Source: Phallusia mammillata | Taxonomy: Eukaryota > Chordata > Ascidiacea > Phlebobranchia > Ascidiidae | Length of the DNA stretch: 64,000 bases | Direction: 5' to 3' | Assembly (NCBI GenBank): GCA_003260075.1 | Contig: QLIY01000223.1 | Span: 125,374-189,373, forward strand | Position numbers and translations under genes: made by a program | Notes under the pieces: model-generated | Seen by the model: the letters and a program-made list of their open reading frames with translations, nothing else | Told to the model about the DNA's origin: nothing | Databases searched by the model: none | Shown: piece by piece, positions 1 through 12,600 of the stretch | How the letters are laid out: every line of letters begins with the position of its first letter | How positions within the stretch are numbered: position 1 is the stretch's first letter

Positions 1-694
1 GTAATAATAAAATACCTGCGATCTCATCCATTGTTATTCGTAAAATTTCAAGACCTTACGTTTTCTCAAATCGTAAATAGCAACGGGATCGTTATTATTT
101 GGTAGTACTCAGGAAAGCATAAATATAATCGACTATCGGTGTTTACATTTTGTAACGTGTCACACATCAGACAATGAATCTGGCGTTGTGTTTGCGCGTA
201 AAATGTTAAACCGAAACTCAACGGCAACATGATATTGCAATAACAGCTGCCTTGTTTATTAGCAAACAATGTGCGTATACGGCACTACCAAGTATACTTG
301 GTGTTTGGAGCTGTGCGGATGGTCTTGGCTACGCTTTGTAATTAGAAAACGCCACTGTAATTATTTTGTTGCTGAGTTAGGCGGGCCTAAAATTGCGGCC
401 CGAGAAAGAGCCCTACTTATAACTCTGTTGTGATATGTGTAAGGCCCATCTCTTATTTGTGCGTATTACGTGTGTAATGATTGGAATTGTTATTGGTGTT
501 TGTGGGGTTGTAAGTTTTGTTTGAGGTGAGAATAATTGTTAACCAAACAACGCTGTAGCGAGAGCCTATTTCGATGTTATTTGCCAAAACCAAATTCATG
601 TATGTTGGCATGTGTGAAAAGAATGTGGAAGAATGTAATGGTTGTCGATTGTCAACTTCTAAAACTTATATTGTTATGACTCATTACGTCGCAG
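1..694. other. Partial intron of the AKT gene, no coding seen
   Basis: Sequence left of the first recognisable AKT exon. No stretch resembles kinase coding sequence and no other gene was recognised. It ends in the acceptor at 691-694, so it is read as the 3' part of an intron whose upstream exons lie outside the window. Confidence 0.6.
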
Positions 695-1597
695 GTTAGG
701 AAGCAGCGCCGCCGACGCGAAGGAGGTGATGGCACATAAGTTTTTTGGCTCCATCAACTGGAAAGACATCGCCGAAAAGAAGGTAAACCACGTGACACCG
801 TCGCTTTTTTTCTATTTTGGAAACTAGTAAATTATAACCCCCCTTAACTTACACCAAAATGAGTTTAGATAACAAAAGATTTTGTGACTGATTAGGACAA
901 AAGACTGATGGTTCATGAAGTCACCAAAATTAAACTTGCGGTTTAGTAAATTATAACCCCCCTTAACTTACACCAAAATGAGTTTAGATGACAAAAGATT
1001 TTGTGACTGATTAGGACAAAAGACTGATGGTTCATGAAGTTACCAAAATTAAACTTGCGGTTTAGAAATGAATTACGAATATGATAGTTGGGTTTAATGG
1101 TTAAAAACAAACCGTTGGTGGGAGGATTATGTTAACTAGCATTAATCATTTACTTTCTGTCTGTGAGAAAGCATGTGCGGAAAAAATATACACGGGATAG
1201 AATAATTCAAGTTTGTTGCCGATCCGCAAAAATGTGTGATTTATTGCAAAAACCACACATTTTCTTCCAGGTTACTCCTCCTTTCAAACCCCAAGTGACG
1301 TCGATTAAAGACACCCGATATTTCGACAAGGAATTCACCGCGCAACCTGTTCAACTCACACCACCTGATCACTGTGGGTTTAGTTTTGTTGATTCGGTAT
1401 TTGTACAAAAAAAAATTAGCTGACAAAGGTCAAACACATGCAATAAATTATCTGAGCAAGTTTCGTTTTTTGACGCCAAACAAAAACACATTATTATTAT
1501 TTCTGCAGCTGCGTCATCGATCGATGGGGGGGGGGGCAGTCGGCCCCACTTCGAAGCATTTTCTTATTCATCAAGTGGAAGTCACCTGCTAAGATAG
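695..1597 (+). CDS. AKT: RAC serine/threonine-protein kinase AKT (PKB), last three exons, 5' partial
   Basis: C-terminal end of the AKT/PKB kinase, a PI3K effector in growth and survival signalling. Coding exons are 695-782, 1271-1373 and 1509-1597 with GT-AG borders and consistent phases. Exon one reads [18 protein letters not shown] then [11 protein letters not shown], the end of the kinase domain. Exon two reads [23 protein letters not shown] and the turn-motif stretch VQLTPPD, whose Thr is the conserved TP site. Exon three reads [10 protein letters not shown], the hydrophobic motif F-x-x-F-S-Y with the mTORC2-site Ser, then GSHLLR and TAG at 1595. The upstream kinase and PH domains are off the left edge. 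An 11-G run at 1526-1536 codes for Gly residues between the two motifs and may be a disguised assembly gap, so the linker length is uncertain. Identification rests on family motifs; which AKT paralogue is not decidable. Confidence 0.93.
825..1062 (+). repeat. 119-bp direct tandem duplication in the last-but-one AKT intron
   Basis: Two near-identical 119-bp units, 825-943 and 944-1062, differ at only a few positions. Unlike the other duplications here, no G run separates them, so this looks like a genuine intronic tandem duplication. Confidence 0.85.
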
Positions 1598-1985
1598 GTC
1601 GCAGTCCTTCCCGACATTCTCCAAACATAGGACGAGATGTTGACCGTCTCAGTCCAGGCGATGGCGCCACTGAGCACCCACTCGCCCATTTATAGTCTCT
1701 TTCGACTTCGTGGCACTTTGCAGTTGCTCCTCGCCCTCAAAGAACCTTAACACATTTCGCTTATATTATACATGAGAAATATATCTATTCATCGTAACGC
1801 ACATTGTACTTTTCCTTCGCCACGTTAACATGTCTTGCACGAACCTGCTGTGCGACATTACATTAGGGATTGGTCCAAAAGGCAGCTGCTCTGCTCGGTA
1901 AAATATAACATGTAACACTTGTTTGTCATTCTTTAAACTGACCGCGCGCTTTCCGAATAACAGAGATTAACAAAACAGCGTAAAC

Positions 1986-2367
1986 ACGCCCCAAACCTTC
2001 TACCAAAAATGAAATGTTTTCCTGTTTCTGTGTTTTCCTGTTTCTTAAGGGCATCAGAAAGTTTTTGTTTGAGGCTAATACCTCTGGATCCATCATGTAT
2101 ACAGCACTGAGTCTCTACCCAACAATCCTACAGCGCTATCAAATAATGAAATGCGCGTTCGTTTCAGTTGATGCCTGGGGGGGGGGTACGCCCCAAACCT
2201 TCTATCAAAAATGAAATGTTTTCCTGTTTCTGTGTAAAGGGCATCAGAAAGTTCTTGTTTGGGGCTAATACCTCTGGATCCATCATCTATACATCACTGA
2301 GTCTTTACCCAACAACCGTACAGCGCTATCAAATAATGAAATGCGCGTTCGTTTCAGTTGATGCCTG
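1986..2367 (+). repeat. Direct duplication split by a 10-G run
   Basis: Copy 1 is 1986-2176, the G run 2177-2186 and copy 2 2188-2367. The copies are near-identical with small indels, and the first ends abruptly at the G run. It has the same architecture as over a dozen other sites in the window. Confidence 0.85.
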
Positions 2368-4221
2368 ACAGAATTAAGTGTCGGCTAATCTGATGCCAAC
2401 CCCCGTACTTATCATTTCCGTCCGTTAGTATCTGCATCTTTTTTGCATAAATTTGTTTGCGAACAGTTTCGTGTTATGCTTTTGGTTCCAAATTCTCCCA
2501 TTTGTATCTATTGTTTCACTGTTACTGTCGGATCTTAACATTCGTTTCAATTTGTGTCAGTCCGTGTCTCTTATTTCGACCAACGCTTTGTTCTACGCCA
2601 CTGAGTTTTAAACATCAAAAACCGTTACTGTAGTTTACAAAATCTCATAACTTAAGAAGACAAACAAAAGATCACTAAACAAGTACATTCTACATTTCGC
2701 ACATTTTATTGAGTTGCCCATAGATATATGACTTATTGAAGTAAGCTATCTTGTCATGTATTCTATTTCACGGAAAATGAGCTATGTTTTACAAGATGCA
2801 GTGTTGATCCATACACTGCGCGTGCAAGGTGCGTGCTTTTCTATTCCTCACATAAGAAGATTACCAAACGTCGCTTTATACATATTCTTATCGCTTATGT
2901 TATTATTATTCGTACCTCGCCCTTTTTAGCGAGTTGACCCAACGAGGTTTTCATGTGTTTATTTTTTTTCGGTGCTTATACTAGAAGATTCGCCTCTATT
3001 ACGAAAACTCTCAGCAAAATGTTTTCCTTCAAAAATCACCTTGACTCTGTAATGAAGTCAAAATTGTTTAGTTTCTTTTGCTGAAGTTTGTTTCGATTTT
3101 GCGTATCTTGTTTTTTCCAAACTTTTTTGTCGTGGAATGGAAAGTAAATGGAGACTATTTTTTTTATTATCGAAAGCGCTTATAAACGAATCTTCTTATT
3201 ATCGCATGCTGCATCGCTTTGGCATCTTTGAGCCGAAATCTTCTATTTCTTTTAGTATCTTATAGCATGCCCTTTTTCGCAGCTGTTTCGTGCTTTCATT
3301 TCGCGGTGAACGTTTAAATTTGCATCGGGTTTAACTTCGCCAGTGCTGTGTTTAAACCACTGGTCAATGCTCGCGCGCTTTTTGTAAGTTATGGCCGAGT
3401 GATTTGGTATATTTACTTGATGTTTGTGGCGCCGGAGCATTGTGCCGCCGCCCTATCAATAGTGAGGAAACTTACTGAGTGTGAAGCTAAAATATACGAG
3501 AGCATCCTGAAATTGCTTTTTTTGTAAACGAAGTTTAGAAAGATGGAAAGCCGTGGATTTTGTACATATTATGGAATAAGCATAGGCGACTATTTTTTAG
3601 GACATATTTTCTTACGTGGGATGGAAAACTTGTTGAAGCCAAGTGGTTCGCTGTTACGATGTAGCTTGTCAGTGCATAAACACGTACATAACCAGGTTAC
3701 GCGCATATTTGCTTATACTTGGTGGTGCCATCCACGTTACGTCACAACTATACAAGTGATCAAGCTAATTATGATGTCAATGAGTAGGGTTACAATAACT
3801 GCGTCAGTAAAAAAAGGTTTCAAGAAATATCTTTCATGCGTTATCATGCGTGATTTAGCATGTTGTTACATGTTACCAACCCAAACGGACCCATTTTTTT
3901 AAATGCATTACTATCGCAAAGACAAAACGCGCAGTTTTGTTTCTTAATAAGTTTCTGAACAAATGTTATACAGAATCCGGTTCTTTTACCAGAGTATTGT
4001 TAGATTTAGGACACAAAAAACCAAATAGCCTTTAATTCATGCTGATTAGTTGTTTTGTATGAATATAGATAATATTAAGCATCAAAAATACCACAGACAC
4101 AGTTAAAACGTAAACCTTTGAGTCCCTGAGGAGAATTGTGAGAACTGCTGTAGGTTAGGCAACAAGATGCTAAAATTCCGGACATTACCACTGTTTTTGA
4201 AAATTAATTCTGGGCGCAAAG

Positions 4222-4400
4222 TTTACGCCATAATTCTGGACGTGTGGTAGCCCTGGCTTGCTGGGAAGAACCAAACTAAAGGCATCTTATGAAACAAACT
4301 TGTTTGGGGGGGGGGTTTTACGCCATAATTCCGGACGTCTGGTAGCCCTAGGTTGCTGGGAAGAACCAAACTAAAGGCATCTTATGAAACAAACTTGTTT
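4222..4400 (+). repeat. Direct duplication split by a 10-G run
   Basis: Copy 1 is 4222-4305, the G run 4306-4315 and copy 2 4317-4400. The copies differ at a handful of bases, which suits two alleles or a very recent duplication. Confidence 0.85.
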
Positions 4401-4856
4401 TCGAACGACACAGGTTGGTATTTTGATGCCACGTTGTGAAGTTTGTTTCGAAAATACCAGCAGCCATTGGAAGCCCGACAGGACCGATACTAAAAACAAA
4501 GAGTTCCACCATACTGACATCCTAACTAAAAAAAAACATTTCTCGCGCCAAAACTTACCTATAATCTTTGCAAAGTCATCAGAAAACAGGTTTGACAACT
4601 TTATAGACACGCTGTCATCTATCTTGCTTTCATATTTCGTTAATGAATGTCACACACGTCGCTTATACGATTTCTATTTCCTGCAACTGGCGACCATTTC
4701 AACAGTTACAACGCAATTTACGTACAACACGTGGAGCAAAGGGACAAGTATGCAATACAAACAGGACGGACGTCACAAGTCTGGTGATGTTAAGCGCTCA
4801 CAGTAAAATAAATGTCAATAACATCTCGTTCATCTTACAATAATAATGGTAGCAAG

Positions 4857-5237
4857 TAGGGATGGGCCAAAACTGCAAATGTTCTGTTTGGTCGAGCACC
4901 GAGCATCTCACTTTAATGCTCGGTGCATTATGACGTCACAAAAAATCCCCTTTCTACGTTTTAGCTCTACAAGGTCTCTTACGTCACCGGCGGTGTTTTA
5001 TTAAGCTGTCATGCCCTTTAAGTACGCGTTCTTCCACTATCTAATACATTTGAAAAATCATTCGTTTTTGTTCACAGACACCTTTTAAAACACTAGTTTC
5101 GTATGTTAGTAGGGCATGAATATGCAAATTTAACGCTCGGGTCAGTTTGTGCAACTGCTCGGCCGAGCACCGAGCATTAAAAACAGCGATGCTCGGTACC
5201 GAGTACTCGGGTTCTGGCTCGGCTCGGCCCATCCCTA
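4857..5237 (+). mobile_element. hAT-type MITE with 8-bp target duplication (family A, copy 1)
   Basis: 381-bp non-autonomous element. The terminal inverted repeats are TAGGGATGGGCC and GGCCCATCCCTA, and the flanking 8-bp direct repeat GTAGCAAG (4849-4856 and 5238-5245) is perfect, as expected for hAT-superfamily insertion. The interior has repeated GCTCGG/CCGAGC motifs and no transposase frame. A second copy lies at 16313-16684. Confidence 0.9.
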
Positions 5238-5798
5238 GTAGCAAGCGTCTTAAATAATGCCCAGCAAATTAAAGGCAGATTTTACAAACACGGGAACATT
5301 AAGTAGGTTAGCAAACAGACACGCAAGGAGCAAGCAGCTACAGCATATACAAAAATAAACTATAGCAAGAAAAATGCAATCTAACGCTTTGTTCATCTAC
5401 GATCGGCAACATAGGCAAAATACAAACGCATTTAATTATATCCTTCACAGTCATGCTATGGTGGTTATAGAAACGATCTATGGCACTACACAACTGCCGC
5501 AGCATTATACGGATAAATATATATAGTTCAGGTAGCATACGGTGCAGTATCGTAAACCTACACGTTACAATGCTAGATTAAACCCTAAGCAGATTTCAAG
5601 TCAAATACACTGGATTGGTAAATGCTTATACTAGCAGTCGTTAAAGGGATTGGATTGAGGGGCTCAGATATAAACTAACCTCCACTAAGGTACTACAATA
5701 TAGCGGTGTGTACAAAACTACGGAGCGTCTACGAGTAGAACACTGCTTCAAATTGTAAATGGAAGCCTGGTGGAAGTTATTTTGCTGATGTGTTGGTT
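5238..5798 (-). other. 3' flank and probable 3' UTR of the AKAP9/PCNT gene
   Basis: No gene was recognised. On the minus strand no canonical AATAAA was seen between the stop codon and 5240. The nearest variant, ATTAAA, lies at 5431-5436, about 365 bases past the stop, and is only a weak candidate. Confidence 0.35.
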
Positions 5799-6661
5799 TT
5801 ATCTGGGGTATCTGTAGGAACCATGCCCCAGTTTATGTTGAATGTTTTCTAGTTTCCTGATGTATTCGTTGAGGGAAGGATCCGATTCACCCTGTCTCCA
5901 TCTACAAACAAAAATGTCCATTAGCAATGATTTAACTTGAAAGCACTTTATTATTTACAAAAACGTGTCACATATCTTATGTGAAGCAACACGTTTCTAT
6001 ATTTACAGCTCGTACTGTTGGGCAATAAAAGATTGCCTATTAAGACCGGCTTGTATGGCAAAGCTTTCTTATCAGCAAATAACAAGTGATTCATTAAGCG
6101 TAATAAAATGACTACATCACTTGTGGTGAATAGAAATATTGTTTTAAACGTCAACGTTTTAAAACCAGATTTGACATTTTTTTAAATTTAAATGGTAAAA
6201 AAATTCCTCAAATATTTTAGACATTGCAAAAATCACTATAGACCAGAGATTAAGATTGGTTTAAAAGTATTAAATGAAAAAATTATGACAAAAACAAACT
6301 TGTTCATATTGCAAACCTTACCTTTCTAATGAAGCATAGGCAACCGCCGCAGACGGTGATAAATGTCGTCCATCACTCGTCCCAGGAGCAGCATAAGAAG
6401 AATCCCGGTCATAATTACCATAAGCTCCTGATGTGTGGGGAGAAGTTCCTCTTCGACCATCCATGTAGTGTGAGGTGTCGTGCACTGGTGTGTCGGAAGA
6501 GTAGCGACTCACTGAGGATTGTGAGCCATAAGAATCCTCCGCTCTGTATCTGACATGATCAGGTGACGTTTCGATGGGAGAGGGTGTTCGATGGGCGTGT
6601 CGGTCGTTCGTCGGTAAACGAAGCTCGTTGCGGTGTCGAGTGGGTTGCGAAGGCAAGGTCC
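5799..6661 (-). other. AKAP9: C-terminal tail exons of AKAP9/PCNT
   Basis: Exon 6322-6661 encodes a disordered Ser/His/Arg/Tyr-rich tail (RTPSPIETSPDHVRYRAEDS) and the last coding exon, 5799-5901, reads WRQGESDPSLNEYIRKLENI then QHKLGHG, ending in TAA. The final helix resembles the end of vertebrate AKAP9, where a short amphipathic helix follows a disordered tail. An Arg codon split over the junction (AG|A) confirms the splice. Confidence 0.92.
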
Positions 6662-9600
6662 CTTTAGATAAAGTAAAGCCCTGGCTATTGCTTAGTTCAA
6701 GCTAAATATACAAATGGATACAATCGTCGCACCAAATTGATGAGACGTAAAAAAGCAAATAATCAATGATTTTTTTAGTCAAGAGTTGCTATAATTCGGT
6801 GGCTTATAAACAAAGCAGATGATGGGCAGCAAATTTACACTACGCAGAATATGCAAAAAAGCTTAGGACATGGTGTCAGCTACTAGTTAAACAGGTCATG
6901 CAAATATGTATTGTATCGAGTCACAAGATTCAGAAAATAAGATCAACATAATACATTTAAACATAAAATATAATGGCGACACCATCTTACCATTCATCGA
7001 GCTGGTTCCAGTTGTGGCTGATACACCGTGTTTGCTCTGGATGGCGGCAGAAACCGTTGAACTCGCTCGTTTCCACTTTCGCACAAGGAACTTCAGTCTG
7101 AAACAGGTTTGAGGCATTTACAGGCTAAACCGGTTAATCACTTAATCCAGTTGGTTGCATAAAAAAATGCACAAGTTGGTAATGCGATTTTGCCGTTGAA
7201 AAACTATTTAGGTGTGACAAACAATTAATGAGTCATACCTTTGAATAGCAATAACAGCCCGTACAGCGCTTCTGAACCTGGTGAATGCTCGAGTTCGGTG
7301 TGGGATTGGACGACGTAACGCGTCTGTGCTCGGATATGCCCCCATGCGGGCAATCAATGCAAGAGTTGCTTCCTCGCAATCCTTTAGAAGTAATAAAAAA
7401 ATATTTTAAAATTCAAATAGTTACACAGAGGCAGAAAACTAATACGTTTTACGGATGTACATTTCAATGATAAATTTCGGAGACCGTCGAAATTCTACAC
7501 AGGTTATCTAAAAATTTTGCGTCTTGCATAATCCCTGACACAAATTTCGTGAGTTCAACTTTTAACGAAATGCTTGAGAGTTGAATTTCATCGGTTGCGC
7601 AAACAATTAGCCGAAGATCCTACTGTATAAGAAGTACAATGCCCACCTGAAAACCGCCCAACAATAGCAGCAAGTATTTCTTCTGATATGCGAGTGATTT
7701 GCGGAAGCTCTCAGCACGAAGATATCGAGTGTAGAGTTTGTGCATCCGTGTCGCCATCTTTTGTTGGTTTTCTAGACTCGGAGACTAGACGAAATTGTTT
7801 TTTACACATAAATTTTCGTTTAAATTTACGATGCACGTTCCTTGATTGTTTTTTATGTAGTGTTTACAAGACTGACTTTAACATCTATAGCAGTAAGACA
7901 AATTTTGGTACCAGATTAAAATTGTCACGTGGCATTACGAGACACAAAGGAAAAAGTTTTATAAAAAGGATTTAACATTTGTATACCAACCATACAAAAA
8001 TCTGCTGTTTAAGCTTTAGCTCAAAATTAATAAAAAACGTATTTTATTAAAATAAAGAAATGTTATTTTTTGAAATTGACATGGTTAGCTTTTACACTCT
8101 GCAGTGGTACCCAAACTATGCGCCGAGATGTCATTAAGAGTGCCGCAAAAAATATTGAAATTAAAATCAATCAAGTAGAGTAGTAGTACCAGGTGCTTAA
8201 ACCACTAGGCCAACATGCTCCACGTCTCTGAGATGTTCAACTAGGCTATTTAAATATGAGAGTGACCTGCATAGCGGCCTCATAGTTAGTGACTTTGTCA
8301 GCTAATTGGCTGTGGCATTTTAAACTGAAATAAAAAATTCAAATATATTTTTTATTCAAATGTTCGAAGTGCGCCAAATAATTTATGTTTTTTATAAAAT
8401 GCGCCTTAAAAGAGAAAAGTTTGGGAACCACTGCTCTATAGTTATACAAATGTGATATTACATTTCTGCCGTCATGTTGATTCAAAACGAAAACCAAAAT
8501 GTACTAAGGGGGGGGGGCTCATAGTTAGTGACTTTGTCAGCTAATTGGCTGTGGCATTTTAAACTGAAATAAAAAATTCAAATATATTTTTTATTCAAAT
8601 GTTCGAAGTGCGCCAAATAATTTATGTTTTTTCTAAAATGCGCCTTAAAAGAGAAAAGTTTGGGAACCACTGCTCTATAGCTATACAAAAGTGATATTAC
8701 ATTTCTGCCGTCATGTTGATTCAAAACGAAAACCAAAATGTACTAAAACAGTATCTATAGCAACGGGAGAAATGTAATCAACCAGCGATGCTTATTGTAT
8801 GAACAAACACCTGTTGTATTTATGGGATTTTACTTGAAAGTTGCAACAAACCTGAGCGAGGGACAAAGCTTTTTCCGATGGAGTTTGTTTCTGCTGATCT
8901 TCCTTTAAATCGGCAATAGTGTCGCGTAACTCTCTCGCTTCACTCGCACATCGAGCTGCATAATCTGATAACTCGGCATTCTCACGCAGCAATTGATCGT
9001 TGAATTGCATCGGAACCGAGCTCGATTGTGAAGCCTGAAACATGGTTAGGGATAGAGTAAGCTTATCTGTCAAACGCAAGCAATAAATTACATTTTATTG
9101 GGATAAACGAATGTGGATTTGTTTTGATAAAGAGAAAATGTCAGTAGATAACAATATTTTTTATAAAAATACGCTGAAGAAAATGAAGCTCGTAGTGGCA
9201 CTACAGTAGTCATAAATTAACAGGAAAATGTGGTCGAAAAACCTGAGCGTTCTAACTTTTTGTTATTCTTAATGTTAAGATACATAGCTGACGACCACAT
9301 AAAATTGGCTTGCGAAGTTGATGTAAAAATAAATAGTTTATGAGCGAATTGTGATTCAACAATCTTCTCGGTTATTTACTTACTCTTTTGGGAATTGACA
9401 ATTCTGTGTAAAGATCCTTCAACTCGGTCTGCATGTCACCCAACGAGCGCTTCAAAGATTCAAACTTTTCGCCGTCAGATGACAGTAAAGAGCTCGAAGG
9501 TGACGTGTGGTCACGTGAGCTTCGTGACGGAGGTCGATGGGAAGAGCGATCAACTAAATTCTGCAAAAACATTCGTTTTGTAAATTATCTATAATTATCT

Positions 9601-12600
9601 ATAGATCATATGTTCAAATAGGCGGAGAATATACCTGTAACTTTGACGTCTCCATTTGCAGTCTCTGACGTAACGATTCAAGTTGACGTCGGTTGGCGAG
9701 AAGCGAATCCTTCATCTCGGCAGGTGATGGGGAGTCGTTGGGATTTTGTTGTTCTTCAAGCGCCCGTATACGATGGTGAGCTTCCCTGTTTTGTGCCTGG
9801 TAGGACAATACCAATGTTACATGTAATACAAAATATTGAATCAACCCATTTCAAAACAATAACATAGATTGGGACTTATGCCAGTTATTACGTATATCCG
9901 TTAACCTTTTTTTAAAAAAAAATTAATTTGTTGCACCAATTACCTTTTCAGCTTCAAGAGCAGACTGTAGTTCAATACGGGCTCTTCTCTCTCGCGTCAC
10001 CGCCTCGTCACGTGACATACGTTCTTGTTCTAGCTTCTCATTAACTGCACGCTTCATTTCCTCGGCGTTACGTATGACTAGCGCCTTCTCGTGCTCGGCA
10101 GCTTGGACACGTGACTGCATCCGTTCAGTTTCTTGTTTTGCTTCATCTGCAAATAACAACACAGGTTAGGACTATTTGCTGTGGTAGTATTTTTAAATGT
10201 TAAAATTAGTGTGGTTCAATTGTATAAAAGTTCTGTACCACTTTTTCTTTAGCCTTTGCAGCATTTCAGGAAGGCACAATAAACATTATTGCTAAATTTA
10301 TTGACCAACCAAAGTGCAATGGCATTTTTAGGTGACCGGTCCAAAATGATGCTGGACAAAGCTCAAAGCACATTGACGTCACACACTGACGACGTCACTC
10401 ACGATTAGTATTTGTAGCCATGTTTTTCTTTGAAAGCTAATAATACAGTACTAATACATTACAGCAAGATGTAGCAACTCACCTAAAATGTTTTGTAGAT
10501 CTGTTACAGTTGCTCGATCTTGTGCGCGCCCTTCAGCTGTCACTGCACGTTCGCTCTCTAGCGCTTCACGTGCCTGTCGACTCGCGATCGCTTCTCGCTC
10601 GAGGGCGCCACGGAGTTCCTGGCAACGTTCTTGTTCGGATTTCACTGCGGCTGACAAATCATCACACCTAAAAAAATGATCACTTATTGTTAGATAATGC
10701 CGAAATTTTTCAAACTACCCAGTAACAATGTAGAACAGTACGTCAGTCAAGTGTCATATCACCATCACATTTCACAAACAACCACAACACAGACAGGTAC
10801 ACTAAACCACCTCCTAACAATAAGCTTACCACCGCTGCCTAATTAGAAACGCGTAAGAAAATAGAAACAACGGTAAATCATCCTAAAATGGCGACATCAA
10901 TTTGTCTTTTTTCACTGGGCTTACCGATTTTTCAGTTGAATGACGTCATCGTAAGCAGTTGCTCGTTCATTGGCCAGCTCTTGATGTAATTTGGTGACGT
11001 TTTGACGTTCCGCTTCAACGGCTGACATCGCCTCACGACGACGTGTTTCTTCGGTGGCAAGTGCGTCTTGTAAATCCTAACACAAATCAAAATGTGTTTT
11101 TTTTAAATACACTTTAATGCATTATCATGCTATGTGTAAAGTCTGGTAATAAATCTACTTTGACACGAACCTGCAAACAAATGTACCCTATTTAAAGCCT
11201 GGAAAACAACCAAACGGACATTTAAAATTGAAAAATATATTACCACTTGTCGGGGAAAAACCAAGCATTTCCAGTTACAAATGTCTTGTGACGATTACAT
11301 CACAGTATTACAGTTCTAGAAATTTCGAAGATTGTTACAAAACTGCACCTTTATCATGTTTTCATCCTGTGAAAGTGCATTTTCCATCTCTTTTCTCGCT
11401 TCTTCAATTTCCACCGTTCTTTTCGAGTTTTCATCCTCAGTGTTTCGCAACTTCTGTTCAGCTCCATCCAGCTTTTGTTTGGTCTCATCCAACGCCAACC
11501 TAACGAAAAAGAAACAACAAAAATATTAACACCTACAAAGATCGGTGCACAGCAACTATACGTGATTACTTCTTTCGTCATGATATAACTTACTTTAAAG
11601 TTTCGATTTGTTGTTGGGATTCTGCCTCCGCCCTCGCCGCTCCTTCATTGAAAGCCACAATCTCTGAGGACAATTCACAAGTTCGTTCTCGAGCTCGTTC
11701 CAGCGCTGGCAACATACCACGTGACTTCTGCTGTTCGTTGTCGAGTGACGTGCGGAGATCTTCAGTAAGAGCTTGTTCTTGCTGGAGTCGCGAGTTCAGC
11801 AGTTCAACTGAGAGAAAATGAAGTTTAAGAAAGTAATTTGAGAATTGAAAAACACGACAGACAGCACATACTTTTTAAACTGATAAATTGAGAATAGAGT
11901 CAAAACAACATGAGAAAACAATGTACTTTCCACTTGAGGCGAAGGACGCATTAATAACCATACACAAGTTTTACAAAATTGTAATAAAAACATAAACTTT
12001 GGGAATCATAACTTACTCTGTTGTTTTAGTTGGGATTGGGCTTGACGAGCTGCGTCCTCATTATTTCTCATTTGCTCCTGGAGTTCTTGAACACGATTTT
12101 GCACCTGATGTGAAAACAAACAAATGAAAACCGACTCTTGTTGATCGTTAATTGTACATGACGGTTTCAAAAACCTGTTCCAACTGTTCCTTCCTGTCGA
12201 TTTTCAGTTGTTTGATATCTTCTACAAGTTGGTCTCGGTCTGCCGCTAGAAGACGCTCGAGTTCACTTCGGTGCTGGAGATCCTGCAACGACAACATACA
12301 ATATAGTTGACCACGTAAAAACATTACTTGGTACAATGTTAGAAAAAAACAGTGTCAGCAAACTGCCATCATGCACAAGCCTGTATGTAAAAACAAAAAA
12401 AGTAAATTCAAACGCGCAAAAATAAATGTTACTGCAGGTTTACATAAATGAAAATGAATAGAAAAGGTTATTGTAGCATCCCAAAAATAATTACGGTAAA
12501 ATGAGGAAAAAAAGCATCGCAGTAGTGAACAAAATATGTCTAATTTTTCGAACAACAATTCAGTATTTTGTGTAACTTACAAAATAACGAACCATCAGTA

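Larger units (their letters stand above)
1598..4848. other. AKT 3' flank and intergenic sequence, no gene recognised
   Basis: Presumably starts with the AKT 3' UTR, but no AATAAA close to the stop was found. It holds two G-run duplications (1986-2367 and 4222-4400). Open frames at 3543-3902 and 4384-4806 match no family I recognise, show no splice context and are treated as chance. Confidence 0.5.

Noticed and set aside
825-1062. CRISPR-like or satellite array
   Set aside because: Only two units with no spacers; it is a simple tandem duplication in an intron.
3543-3902. 119-residue plus-strand open frame
   Set aside because: No recognisable family, no splice or polyadenylation context, AT-rich composition like the surrounding intergenic sequence.
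4384-4806. 140-residue plus-strand open frame
   Set aside because: Starts inside a G-run duplicated block, overlaps an antisense frame of similar quality, and matches no family I know.
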